Assembly (NCBI GenBank): GCA_022813625.1
Contig: JAKLMB010000005.1
Coordinates: 992,001 to 1,056,000, forward strand
Source: Aaosphaeria pasadenensis
Lineage: Eukaryota; Ascomycota; Dothideomycetes; Pleosporales
Direction: 5' to 3'
DNA: 64,000 bases
Positions 45,102-57,107 of this stretch are shown here, one piece after another. The position numbers were made by a program, and so were the translations under genes. The notes beneath the pieces are model-generated. The model was not told where the DNA came from. It searched no databases and saw only the letters and a program-made list of their open reading frames with translations. Every line of letters begins with the position of its first letter. Positions within the stretch are counted from its first letter, which is position 1.

Positions 45102-48100
45102 TTATTCACCATTCTTGTCGGCCTTGTTTATCTCCAAGTCTCCCATCCCATTCGTAATGTCATTTTCCCGATTGACATTACAGTCACACCCATACTTCTG
45201 GCGAAACTCGAAAGGCGGTAGTCCCTCCAGTGCCTCTAATGCTTTCTTGCATGCCCTAGGTTTCGCATATCGCGTGCTGTCACCCTGCGAATCGAAATAG
45301 ACATTGTAGTGAATGAGAACCATACAAATGACCCTTCTCGTGCTGCCGGGCGTGCCACTCTCTATGTCACGACTTCCGACCAGCATCTCACTGCAGCCGA
45401 AGTTCTCTTGAAACAGTCTGACAAGCCGGTTGAACGGCTGGTTACCTGCGAAATCGTCGTATAGTGACATGTTGGTGAAGTACTTCTTGAGGTGGAGGTC
45501 ATAGAAGTTCTGCACGACGGAGAAGTCAAATGCCGAATCGACGAACATTGCACCAACGTACGCTTCGACGATGTCGGCGAGACACTTGGGTGGATTGGAG
45601 ACGACGGTCCAATAAGACCAGTAGTCATCTTTGCCACGGGCCTCCTGTTCCACGCGATGCAGCTCCTCGACATACTCTTGAATTTGGTATGTAAGGCCAG
45701 AATGGTTGTGGCGAATGTACTTGTACCACCCCAGTTGAACACAGACTGCACCGAGAAACATGTTCGATACCATAGGCATTTTGTGTTCGGTGAGCCACTG
45801 TGGACCTCTGTCTGGGAAGCGGTAAAAGATATCCATGATAAAGACCTGATCGAGGAGAGAGTCCCCGAGGAATTCAAGGCGCTGGTAATTCGGGATCTTC
45901 TCCCAAATGTATGCTTGGGAAGGATGAATGAAAGCAGATCGAAGGAGCCGAGGATGAATGAAATGATATGGGTTTGTCTTCTCAACCTTTGCAGCAAGGT
46001 CAATCTGGGATGCTGTTGCTTCGGCTGTCTGATACTTTGGCTTTACGTATGCCGAGTAGTAGTCGGAGAAAGTCTCCATCTGATGATCCTCGCTATCGAC
46101 GAGCAGCTTGACAGCTCGCACAGCCTGATTCCACTTTGAATAGTCCCAGTGTCCATTCCTATTATCTTCTATGAAGGCAGCACCAATGAGCGCCTCACAA
46201 ACATCGGCAATTGATTTGTCACCTAAAGCGTGCTTGATCTCTTGGGGTCCGTTTCGATTGGCGCCTTTGCCCCAGATTAACTTGAGCCCTTCCGGATACC
46301 AAGTTCGCCTACTTCGTTAGTTGTAATTCTTGGAAACGAAGTGATCTGCTTACCGTGAAAATGCCATTGTGCGAACATATTCATACAGCTTGTAATCTAA
46401 AGCTGTCCTTAGAAGGTTACTGTTGGTAAGCATACGCTTGCGGCGTTCGTGAAGGTCTCCTTCATTCTCAAATGGCTCCAAGACGAATGTTGATATGGTC
46501 GTCACCATCTTCAGGAAACAATCCCCCATAAACTCAAGTCTTTCGTAGTTAGGCCCCATGCCACTCTTAAAGTTAGGCGTGTCGTCGCCTTCTTCATCGG
46601 TGATGTCAGAATCCTTCGTGACGGCTTCTAGAGCAAGGGCCGGGCTAACACGAAGACCTAGCAGGTGGCAGGCATCAAGTGCGGTCAGATAAGCTTCAAA
46701 GCGATGAATGATCGCGGGGAAGATGTAGCACATAGCCACGAATTTGGTTGACAACTATGCTCTGTTAGTTCGATAGAATTAGACCATCGTCGAAAAATCA
46801 CTCACTGTGGATATCAACATTGGCTGCGGGCAAACGTAAGCAGTTGCTTTCGTCTTCACATCTGCTTCATCGTCTTCTACGGTTGCAAGAAGGTTTCGAC
46901 GGAAAGGGATTTTCTCCACTTCTACTACCGGCTGTGACAGATCCATTTGCGACATGTGGGCTGCCCGATTCTTCCTCCAAAGACTGACCGAGTAGTCAAG
47001 AATGCTATCTGTCCACTTGTGGGACGGCGCAAAGTCAGGTACAGGATCAAGTGCTTTTGCACCTGGGCGCACGGCCACTGAGTAGAAACGTCGTCCACCA
47101 TCATGCGGATCGACGAAATACCGGTCTTTCAGGAAATTGTGAGCCATATCAGATGTCCAGAGGTATCGTTCCTTTTGATTGATCTCAGTGATTTGTTCCC
47201 AGTCAATGAGATCTCTCGGATTAGATGAGAATGCAGATGCAGGCATATTAGTATAAAGAGGAACAAGCCAGTAGGACATTTTGGAGATATCATTCTCGAA
47301 CTTCTTCGCGAATATGTGGAAATAAATCTGTAACGTAACTGTGTTGAAGAGTTGTGTCGTTTCTGCATTGGTGGCCAAAGGTGTTCGCAATGGTTTAGAA
47401 AGCACTTGAATAGCCTTGCCATTGGTAAGATAGATCGGAAATGCGGGAAACTGAGGCAGCATTTGTCTGGTGAGTAGTCCAAGAGGTTGGTGTGGCCGTT
47501 CCAGTCCCGCGCTGACATCAATTACTGTCATGTACAAGAGGTCTGGGACTGAACCGTAGCCAAAGTCCCAGAACTCAGGTTTGACTCGCATTTTGTACAT
47601 GTCCTTCTTCTTGGAATCGACTGCTGTTATTGTGTTCTTTGCTGACACTTGCTTTGTGTATGTCGGTAAGAGGTTGTCGTTGAGATAACCCTTCCGAAGC
47701 AATTCAAGACACATCTCATAAGCTGCTGAGCACCTCGCGACAGCTTTCTTTCGCTGGAGTACACCCCGCATCGATATGCAGGGAGAGCATTCTGGAAGGA
47801 TAACCTCACATAGATATCCGTCCGGCTGGCGATCAACGACGTAATTCGGCTGTAGACAGATCTCCTCGCTCTGGTTAGTAGGCAGGCTTGCTACGAAATG
47901 GGCAAGGATAGATAAACTAGATCTGAAAGTTAATTTGGCGCCTGAGGATGGAATGATATGGGTAGGGAAATTCTCGTCAACAATGAAGAGCCGCTCCATC
48001 ATATCATCAACCTTGTCAATGATACGATCCTTGGGCAGGCTGTTGCAGAAGTCGCGCATGATACGTTCTGCTTGCTTGGCACGGCGAACCAATGCGACAT

Positions 48101-49817
48101 GATTCGGATTCCCAGCCTCTACCATATGTAGGTACTTTGAGTTCCTGTGTCGCGCGCGGCCCCGAGATTGGACATAAGAAATCATCGTTCGGTATAAGTC
48201 GAACCGTACTACGAGGTTGCATTGGGGAATGTCGAGGCCCTCTTCCGCAACTTTCGTAGCGAAGAGGCAATTTGTATCTCCACGTCGAAATTTGGCTAGA
48301 GTGAGAAACTGGGTCCTCAGCGAAATTCGTTGGTCCCCAATACTTGAATTGTTTCCAATGAGAATATCGCAATGCAGGTTTGGCCCGCTGATTTTCTGGA
48401 ATATAAGATTGAGGAGTCGTGCGGTATAGCGCCTCTCGACAAAGACGATACACCGAGCATCACCAGTTCTCTCATAGTAAAGCTCGAGCCAATCTTGGTG
48501 TAACAAAAGGACCTTCGAGCTGAGGTCTGGTACAGATAGCGAAGGTGAACCGAAATCATGCTTAGCTACGAATTCAGCCGCTTCTCTAAGTTGACTGATC
48601 TCTTCATCCAGTTCCGCGACGGTGGTCTTATTCTTCTTGTTGAAGGTACGCTCTTGTCGAAGCTCTGTCTTCTTGGCCTCTTCTTCAGAAAATGCGAATG
48701 ACCAATAGATATCGGAGGCCCATCGACCCAGCTCAGAGCCGTAGAGTTTTGAATCATTAAACATTTTCTCAAATGGTTTGAGGTTCCCATAACGAGCTTT
48801 CAACTCCTGGAAGAATGGTGTTTCCACATAATTTTCCAGTTGAGAATATTGACCCACATGCTCAACGGGTTTGGTAATGTTGTTTTGCAGAAGGGTTAGG
48901 TCGGATGCGGTTGCAATCTTGCAATAGAGCAGTGTTTCCAAACTCTGGATTGCTTCCTTGATGTCAGTATTGGCATCCACGGGGGATGCTGTCATCCCGA
49001 ATATTCTCGGCCGATTTGAAAGTACTGGCTCGCAAACGTAATAGTCTTTCATAATCCTCGCATATGGGTGATTGTTCTTCGCGTGATGCGCCTCGTCGAA
49101 GATCAGGAGGCTGGTTTGGCTCATTTTCACAAAAGAGTGCATCATGCAGTCCAAGAGCACTTGCGCCGTGCATACGATGACCATGTTTCCGGCGAACAGC
49201 TTGTTCCATATCGACTTTTGCCAGAGCATTGCGCCCATAGCACCACATATACCCTCGACGTTCTGGTCTAGCCCGCATTTGAGGACATTTGCCTGCTGGA
49301 ACACGAGATTGACAGAATCTACCAGGAAGAAGGCTGTCTTGGGGGGCAGGCCGGCCGCCCTACGTTCTAATTCCTGATCAAGGGTATGGCGCAAAAGCAT
49401 TGTAGCTATGTGGGTTTTTCCTGAGCCTGTGTCCAGCACAGCTATGATGTTTTCTTCTTTGGCTTTTTGGAAGAGCTCTGTCTGGTAGTCGCGTGGACTG
49501 TGAATTTTTGTGCCAGAGTCATCCTTAGCAAGCAGGGCTTTGACCGATAATTGAGTGTCATCAGTCTTTCGAAGTGCCTCCTGTCTATCTTCTTCGGTGA
49601 CTTCCCCCACCTTCTGAGCGGCGAACGCCTTGAATATGGCATGTTGCACTCTTCGCTTCTCGTCGGTGGATGAGGGAATGTGAGTATGTGTCATATCTGC
49701 ATCCGCACCTCCAACTGACCCATCTGGCTCCCCATTCTCCTGGTCGTTTCCCTCTTCATCATCCGTGGAATCAGAGTAATCCGATTGGGCCTCGTCGATG
49801 TTATCACTCCAATTCAT
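45102..49817 (-). CDS. dcl1: Dicer-like ribonuclease III (DCL1 type)
   Basis: Exons 49817-46806, 46754-46354, 46308-45102 give 1539 residues. It cuts long dsRNA into small RNAs for silencing of viruses, transposons and repeats. The N-terminus is acidic. The helicase shows Walker A AVLDTGSGKTHIA, the DEAH-type box LLIFDEAHHAKNNHP, GMTASP, KVAEEGLDIPQCNLVVRFD, and SYVQSRGRARH. A dimerisation domain follows (CSAAYEMCLELL region). RNase IIIa is marked by NYERLEFMGDCFLK (about 1074-1087) and RNase IIIb by NYQRLEFLGDSLLDQVF (about 1278-1294); the acidic residues of both are present. The end FEFRQKYGCDCN recalls the Cys-rich tail of DCL1 rather than DCL2. The start ATG is the first in frame. Introns are 51 and 45 nt. 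It appears intact, so RNAi is likely functional. Confidence 0.93.
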
Positions 49818-50396
49818 GATTGGCTCAGCAAGTGGGATATTACAATACGTTGCCCAGTGAGGAAGATGATCCTCAGATATAAACCACAAAAAAAATCAAG
49901 CGCCAATCAACTGATGGTCAGAGCTGTCACCGAGTGATAACTTGTAAGAGTGAGAGGAAATGGTCTATCACAGGATGGAGATAGTTGGTTTGGCGAAGTA
50001 TACTCAGTTCCACTTTGTTTGCGCGGGGCAAGCGCGCCGGCCGCGCTCAGGCCGACCTGCGCAAACGAGAGGGGAACCGGTGGCCGCAATGGGTGCAGCC
50101 GTCTCGCAGTCTTACAATCGCCCTCCCATGACAGTAGTGAAATGGGGAAGCCATTTTTGCTGTATAATATGCTTGATTGAAAATGCAAGTGAAGCTAAAT
50201 CAAACGTCGTTGACTTGCCACCCTGAAACTTGTGCAGTGTCATAGTGTATACATGCGCCACCTCTCGGCTAATTCTTGCGCTAAACGCGTGTTCACATGA
50301 GCGTAATGGACGGAGGCGTGGGATATCCATCTCCCTTGTCAACCCTTCATCTTCGTCTCTTTCCAACAATCAACTTCTCATCCCGATTCTACCAAC
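49818..50396. other. Divergent promoter between the Dicer-like gene and TAP42
   Basis: 579 bp without a credible coding frame. The open frame of the Dicer gene continues upstream to 49889 but has no ATG there. Confidence 0.6.
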
Positions 50397-51597
50397 ATGT
50401 CAGAAAAGCCCAGGAGCATACGAGCGCTGTTTCTAGAAGCCGAGCACTCGCGCAAAGATCTCTCCAACAGTTACGATTCGAACAGTTCATCCTTCCAGGA
50501 AAAGCTTCGCAACACCATTGCCACCTACGAGGAATGTCTTCAGCTTGCCGAACAGGCCTCACTCTTCAGTCCGAATGAGACGCTCGATGACATCTCATCT
50601 ACCGATTTACAGTAAGTCCGGACAAGACTTTCCGCCTGGTACCCCACCAGCCCCGCGCAAATCAAGTCCCATGTCTCACAATGAAAATATAGGTATATGG
50701 CTGTATCTTACCATATAGCCGATCTCAAACAGAAGATCACCGGAGATGTAGCTTCAAGAAAAGAGAATATACTCCAGGCACGGGGTCTCTACGAGCGATT
50801 TCTCAAGCTTCTGGACTCATATGATATTCTTGGCAAAAGCGACGCCAGACTCCTCGAAACTTATCTTGACGATAGGAACTCCTTCTCCACAGCAAGCACC
50901 AAAGATGCTTCCGCTAGAAGAGATGCGAAGATTGCCAGATTCCGCGAGGAGAAGGAGCTCAAGAAAAAACTCGAGGTATGTCCGCTTGGCCGCCGTTTGC
51001 AATGAAGGACGGCTTACATAATCCACACAGTACCTGCAGCAGAACCCGAAGCTTGCAGAAAGTGACGAGCAAGTCGTGAGGGAGTTGAATCTGACGAACT
51101 TAGCATTCATGGTTTTCCAAAGTTTTCAGTCTCTGGAATCCATCGGACAAGAGCTGCATATCATCTCCCTGGCCCCACCTGCACCGCCACCAAACCAAGG
51201 ACCTGCACCGGATTCTCGAGAGGGTGGTAGGGGGAATGACGGCTATTCTGAGCGACTCGATGGTCATAAACCCGGTTTGAGATATTCCGGACCTATTCTC
51301 AGCAGGGATGGAAAGCCTATGAGGCCGTTTACACTACTCGACAACCGCTCCAGACTTCAACAGGGCGTGTTCAGACCCGACCACAGTCTGCCTACGATGA
51401 CCATCGACGAGTACCTCGAAGAGGAGAAGCGAAGAGGTGGAATCATTGAAGGCGGTGGTGAGCAATCAGGCATCCGACCAGAACCTGACGAGGATGACCT
51501 CGTCAAGGCAGACGAGGAAACGATGAAGGCACGTGCATGGGACGAGTTCAAGGAAGATAACCCCAAGGGCTCAGGAAACACGATCAATCGTGGATAG
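50397..51597 (+). CDS. TAP42: TAP42-family regulator of PP2A-type phosphatases
   Basis: Exons 50397-50611, 50693-50975, 51031-51597 give 354 residues. Tap42 (alpha4 in animals) binds the catalytic subunits of PP2A-like phosphatases and transmits TOR nutrient signals. The N-terminal helical repeats include SIRALFLEAEHSRKDL and LQYMAVSYHIADLKQKI (created by splicing); then comes a charged RRDAKIARFREEKELKKKLEY segment, and ELNLTNLAFMVFQSFQSLESI. The C-terminal part carries GKPMRPFTLLDNR and RPDHSLPTMTIDEYLEEE, both strongly conserved in the family, and the tail is acidic with ARAWDEFKEDNPKGSGNT. Introns are 81 and 55 nt. TSC1, an upstream regulator of TOR in other eukaryotes, lies about 6 kb away; I do not read that as a functional cluster. 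Confidence 0.94.
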
Positions 51598-51704
51598 ACA
51601 TTTTATAGACGAAAGAAAATCTAAGATACCCCCTCACAATTCCTCATCTCATTCAGGTCACCTGGAGAATCTCAAGGTATACCGCTCGATAGACGCAACC
51701 GTGA

Positions 51705-52772
51705 TCAGGCTCCTACGGCGTCAGGTGCCAGCTCCGGCCATTTCTCTGAGATCAGATCAAGAAGACCGTTTGACAGGAGATCATATGCCTGGCATAACGT
51801 TAGCACCATATACTCAACAAGCCTACAGCCCAACGATACTTCAACGTGCATACGTACCCGACCGTCAAAATGCAGACCATCCGTGAAATATCCCTTCTCG
51901 AACGCCTTCGCCGTCTTCAGTCCCGAACCAGGCGACTTATCCTCATGGTAGGCGTCCTCATCGCCCAAAATCCCCTGGTCCTTCAACGCGGAATCGCACA
52001 GCAACTTCCACAAGTTCACCGCAGCAACCCTTCCCGTCTCATCCCCATACTCCTTAGCAATCTCCATGATCTTCTCCGCATACGTCTTCTTCGACATATA
52101 CGTCTTCCACTTCATCGTCTCCTTGTACCACTCCATATCCTGGGTCTGTGGTGGATTGGGAATGTTGAGTGGCGGTGGCGTGATCAGCACGATCTTCGTA
52201 TCCGGCATGTTGTCTTGGGTCAAGATGGTCTCCACGAAGTAGCGTATGTTCTCTTCGTATCTTTTGAGGGGCACATAGGGTCCTGAGGGGAGGATGGCTG
52301 CATCGTTTGCGCCGACGAAGATGGTGAACAGCAGTGTGCGTGGTGCGGACGGCTCTACAGAGCGCTCAATGATGCGCTTGAAGTTGGGGATCAGCATTGT
52401 GGATGTGTAGCTTGTTTTGTCAGTAGACCGCCCCATGACACAAACAAATTCGGGAAATTTTGTGTTTACCCAGCTTCACCTATGTTCATTTGTTAGTCTC
52501 TTGATCAAGGTATTCTGGAGAATGGGGCGATTATATTATGAATTAAATATACATACCTTCGTTCAAGACCTCAGCCTTGTCGTGGTACTTTTGTGTGAGC
52601 ACCCATCCGAATCCACGGTTGTCCTCTTCGAATGCCCATTGTGTGAGCGAAGCCCCGAAAAGTATGATTTTGGGCAACTTGTTATTCTGTATGGGGTTTG
52701 CATACCGTCAAATGACCATTCTGTTAGGGAATCTCCGAAGAGTATTACCTTTGGTGGTGCAGCCCCACTCAT
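51705..52772 (-). CDS. SGNH/GDSL hydrolase with a duplicated active-site exon
   Basis: Main model: 52772-52706, 52625-52557, 52479-52470 (10-nt micro-exon), 52410-51705, giving 283 residues. Block I is KVILFGDSLTEWSFD, with the nucleophile Ser in GDS; splicing gives EDNRGFGWVLTQKYHDKAEV and then NEGEAGYTSTML. The oxyanion Asn lies in FVGANDAAI, and the catalytic Asp/His in FTDGLHFDG. It resembles isoamyl-acetate-hydrolysing and related fungal esterases acting on small esters; the substrate is unknown. Within intron 1 (52705-52626) there is a second, diverged copy of the block-I exon (GASL instead of GDSL) that stays in frame with the same downstream exon. No signal peptide is visible, so it is probably intracellular. 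It ends 107 bp from TAP42, tail to tail. Confidence 0.85.
52626..52680 (-). other. Alternative (duplicated) block-I exon of the SGNH hydrolase, copy 2
   Basis: Frame LPKIILFGASLTQWAFEE is contiguous with EDNRGFGW. It aligns codon by codon with copy 1 at 52755-52708 (PKVILFGDSLTEWSFD), with conservative changes only. It can be joined to codon 8 of the first exon (AAG, then donor GTAATA at 52748) through acceptor CAG at about 52688 or AAG at 52678, both phase 0. Confidence 0.75.
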
Positions 52773-53521
52773 GGCTGTTCCGCGCTTATGGGTTGTAAGG
52801 ACCCTTAGTTTGGAGGAATTTGAGATGGTTTGGGAGGAGGAATCCACTTTTCGACACTTTCAAATGATAGTAGAAGACGGAGAGGTGGAACAGAAAGTTA
52901 GAAGAAAGCAAATATAAAACTTTAAGTCGATGTGAATGTGGCACGTAAACGGTAGCCTAGTCCCCCTGTGCGACGTGCAGTCGTGGACAGGGCGCTAAAC
53001 TGACCTTGACATCCCCGGGCATCTCAACAGTAGACCCCGTTAACACCCAAACAAACAAATGGATAGCAGACAAAAAGATAATTGAACGAAATCTACTCTA
53101 ACACAGAGACTCTCCTAGGTTCAGGCGGTAATAGACAGTGCAAAGTACCCCGGTGACGAAATTACTCAGCTTGAAGACAACACAGCGCATCTCACTTAAA
53201 TACTGGACGATTTGTCTTCTTTAGCAGGTGCGAGCAACATCATCTTGGTTGGATATAAGGCAATCTCGGACAGCAGCCTCGATAAATGTTCGCCTATTGC
53301 TGCTTTTTTTTGTTTCAACAATCCTGTCGTGATCGACCATACCGAGGCACTTTAAGCGCCGGGGCTCATTTTTGGTGCAAGATTCCCCGTTCCCACTTGC
53401 CAATCTATAATTCATACAACTCCAACGTTGCAACAATCGACTCGGTCATTGGGAAAGCCATTGAGCTGATCCACCCTGCTAAGCTTCGTTGCACATCTCA
53501 GGCTCCATATCTGACCCAGAC
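52773..53521. other. Intergenic between the SGNH hydrolase gene and the kinase-fold pseudogene
   Basis: 749 bp. Short ORFs only; no supported gene. Confidence 0.5.
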
Positions 53522-54313
53522 ATGGCTGAACGAAACAGCAATGTGCAACTGCTTGCAGTCTCCGCCGATTGGGACGATGTCGAGGATGGCAAAGATGTAA
53601 AGTACGTTACAACCGCACCAGGAACTCTTCCAAAAGACGATCGGACATTCGCACCGGTTCTCATCCCCCTACTACCAAACTTCCCGCCCGGTGATTGGAA
53701 CGAAGGCCATATAACCAAGAACGACATCACTGGTGAACTTGAATTCGCCAGAGCCACCATCGCCATCCTCCCCGGCGTGTAAAACAAGTGGCATCCAGTA
53801 AAAGTCGATCACTTGGAACTCGTCAAGCTCGAGCGCTTTCGCCAGAACATTCACAAGGTCACTCACCCCCGATTTCCCCATCCTGTGGTTGTCAAATTTG
53901 CAGAGTTCCCCTGAAAAATACCGCAGATAGAGCTTGAGACTACGGCTTACCAACGTATCGATGGTTCCGGCATTGGTCCCAATTTCCTGGGACATGTCAC
54001 CGAGGCCGGCAGGATAATTGGATTCTTGATTGACTTCGTGGAGGGTTCACGCACCGCTGCTGGGAAAGAAGACCTAGCTGACTATCAAAATATTCTAGCA
54101 AAACTACATAGACTAGGATTTAAACATGGGGATATCAATAAGCATAATTTTCTCATGGCAAATGAAGGTGTACCAATGATTGACTTCGAGACGATGAAGA
54201 AGTGTGAGGTGAAAGAGGGGTTGGATGAGGAGTATAGCAGGCTTGAGGAATCGCTGATGGATCCTTCGTATCGGGGTGGCATCGGTCCGAGTACAATCGG
54301 AACTCCACCGTGA
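53522..54313 (+). pseudogene. Protein-kinase-fold (aminoglycoside-phosphotransferase/kinase-like) pseudogene with two in-frame stops
   Basis: One frame stays readable from ATG 53522 to the stop at 54311-54313 except for TAA at 53780-53782 and TGA at 53912-53914. The three segments read as one protein of about 263 residues. It contains HPVKVDHLELVKLERFR, DGSGIGPNFLGHVTEAGRI, the catalytic loop LGFKHGDINKHNFLM, and the metal-binding segment PMIDFETMKKC. These match fungal kinase-like proteins (often labelled alpha-galactosidase A-like or PKL). No intron with usable GT/AG ends would remove either stop: the sequences around them are collinear with the family. The residual catalytic motifs look intact, so inactivation seems recent. 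A sequencing or assembly error at both sites is less likely but not excluded. Confidence 0.8.
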
Positions 54314-56977
54314 AACATAATTCGTTATTTCAATTATGCGTGTTTCAACTCTAGAAAACAGTACTTGGAGCTTGGAGTTCCGTGGGTATGTACACAGTAG
54401 GTTGGTCCAATCGAATCTCACTACAAGTTGTCCAAATGAAATGCTTACTGACGTACCCACCCATTAGCCCGAGAGGATGGTTGAACGGAAGGCGAAGTAC
54501 AAGCATAGACCGAAAATAGAAAAGTATTGCTATACACGCTCTGTAACTTGCAAATGTAAGTATATATTGAATGTAATTAACATCCAGTACTCGTTTTCCG
54601 GAGATTAAGAATGTTAGGCGGCTTTGCAAATGTCCTTCATGTTGATAACTTTGACGGTAAAAAAAAGAAATGAGGGCATGTTGCCTTCTTTCCTATGTTA
54701 TCATCGATATACGGTGTCTTAACGTCTCCTGTCCGTATCTTCTATTCATAGAGTTCAATTGTTATGTCGATGGTATTAGTACGTATGTAGACTAAACATA
54801 GTTCGCCAGCGTACAACAAGCTTTGAAGCAAATTGCAATCCACAGCTCACCAAGCAAAAGGGCATGTCGGACATCGAAGCCTTTTCTCGTTCTCCAGTGT
54901 TCATATGTGAGACAAATGCAGTGGTACACATACTGCATACGGGGTACTCTGGATGAGTTCCAAAAATGCGTATATATATGTACCAGCAACACGAGCTGAT
55001 AACGGATCTACACATTGCGAGATTGAATCATGTCCGGTCTTTGGCCACAAGAGGAAGGATATGTCACGGACTGTCTTTGGATAGAAGTTGCCTTTTTGGA
55101 ACGTCAGACTGCATTCGTGCGGTGGTACACAGTTGGATATGACCGAATGAGCTCCTGGATAGTTCTATGAGGCACAGCTCACATGCTGAATGGGGAACGA
55201 GGTGCATAGAGAAAGTCAGAATGGAAACTCGGGAATCCGACAAAGCAATACCATCGGGCATTGACTCCTCGAGAAGCTCACTGGTCCCAGAAACCGTCGT
55301 CCAGAGGTCAACCCCTGGAGACATGCACAAAGGTATAGGCCAAGCCAATGGAGCATGTGAAGGAACACTGTGTTGCAACGGTTTCGAAACAATCGGCCCA
55401 TACTGTAGTCGGCTGTACAGAGCACACTGCAACCTTTGATGAATGCATGAGAGCAACTCCTGTTCCTGGTCACCGTTATGAAAGCTGTTCCCCGCCTTGG
55501 GTGAATCATGGGGGTTCCAGTGGATGGACAGTTGGCGGCGTAAATGGAAGTTGAGCGTGGGGAGCTTGTCAGGGCCCGGGTCCCCCCTTCCCCCCCTCGC
55601 GATGGCGTTCGTCAAGCATCCACCCACGCGAGGCCGGCCAGACCAGGGACCATCAATTGGGAGAGTTTCCATACTCCATACCTAGTCCATACGACCACAC
55701 ACGACGTAGGTGTGTATACCGACTACTGCAGTGCTTATGCGCCCAGGGGGAAGCCGGAGAGGATAATAAGGCTGTCAGCATGCCGTCCTACTGGACTTGC
55801 TCGGAGACTTGGATGCGATTGGCAGCTGCGACAACGTGTGAGCCTGTGAGAGCCCTGTGCCAATAGAATCTATTCGTAGTCTTCCTCGTAAAGGATGAAT
55901 GCAGACCGCAGTACTCCGTACAGTCCCAATGGTAAGGATAACCGTTTGATTGTGCATTGCATGGCATGGATGTCGACGTCGAGGGATGCGATAGATGCTC
56001 CCACTCGAGTCTAGGCGAGCACGCACGGGCCCGGATTAACATTATATTCGAGTAACGGGTAGAGATAGGGCGCGGACGGCGCAAATGGGAAACAGGAGCA
56101 TGTAAGAGGCCGGACAGAGGAGTAGTAAAAAGCAACAAGACCGCAGAGCGTCCGGCCGTTTGGGGGAATTGAGGGAGAGTAAGTGGCTCAAGGTTGAGAT
56201 TCGAGGTCAGAGGTTAAGCCCAATCGGGTGGGAGAAACGTTCGTCCCGCTTCAAACACAACTGATAACTTCGAGAAAAACAGACTAAAATATGATGAAGA
56301 TGATGAAGATTGTGAACAAGATATCATTCCACTCCACTCCTGGCAAGTGATCCGACCAAAACTCCTACTATCTCCATTGATAGGTTACCCACCCCATGTC
56401 AGTGGTGTAAACTGTAAAGTACCCTCGCCGCCTGTCCCATCCTATCGACCGACGCCCACCCTGGCATCTACTCCGGTCTTGGAAAAACTGATCCTCACCC
56501 ATATCCATGTCCATGTCCATTGCATTGTAACTAGCATCGTGCGAAGAGTTCCGCCAATACCGATATCTCCTTTATTTTTTTTGTTGCTATTGCTTTTGGG
56601 CGCCGTGTCTGGGCGAGCAGAGAGAAGAAATACCTAAGTACCAAGTCATGGTCCAACTGCCGTCATAGCTTGTGAACTCTCCACCGCCGGCCGACTCACC
56701 CCACGCTCTTCCGCTGCTGTCAAAAGATTGGAACTACACACAATACGCTACATATCACACACCTTCGACAAGAGAGGAGTGGCACCTCGCCTCCAGTCGC
56801 CCACATCACGCCGTGAACACTGAATACTGATAACCTCGGACCGCTTCTTGGTCGCCTGCGTCAAAACCCCATTCCCTTCCTTCCCTTGACTGTTCCATTG
56901 CGACTGGGCCTGCGGAAGGCCTCAATGACTACAACCACTTCCTGCGTTTCCCAGTGCACGCGACAGCTACATATGAA
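54314..56977. other. 2.7-kb intergenic region upstream of TSC1
   Basis: No supported gene. A 202-codon minus ORF at 55064-55672 has an ATG but no recognisable domain. The last kilobase is pyrimidine-rich and contains several upstream ATGs in the TSC1 leader. Confidence 0.5.
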
Positions 56978-57107
56978 ATGGCTTCAGGGTAGGCGCAAAG
57001 CTCATTCTTGATTTCGCTCCTTTCCTACCGCATGTTGGCTGAATATAGCTCCCTCTAACATCATTCCTCATAGATCCATGCGTGAGACCATCAAGGTCCT
57101 GAATTCC
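56925..57107 (+). promoter_or_regulatory. Upstream ORF overlapping the TSC1 start codon
   Basis: ATG at 56925 opens a frame that also uses the ATG at 56973 and is out of frame with the TSC1 ATG at 56978. After removal of the 85-nt intron it ends at a TGA in exon 2 (near 57105), inside the TSC1 coding region. Ribosomes starting here would miss the TSC1 start. The uATG context is weak (T at -3), while the main ATG has a purine at -3 and G at +4. Confidence 0.5.

Noticed and set aside
53780..53914. Introns that would remove the two stops of the kinase-fold gene
   Set aside because: No GT/AG pair around either stop removes it while keeping the collinear family sequence.
55064..55672. 202-codon ORF on the minus strand
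   Set aside because: ATG-started but with no recognisable domain, no splice-linked extension, and a composition like the surrounding non-coding DNA.
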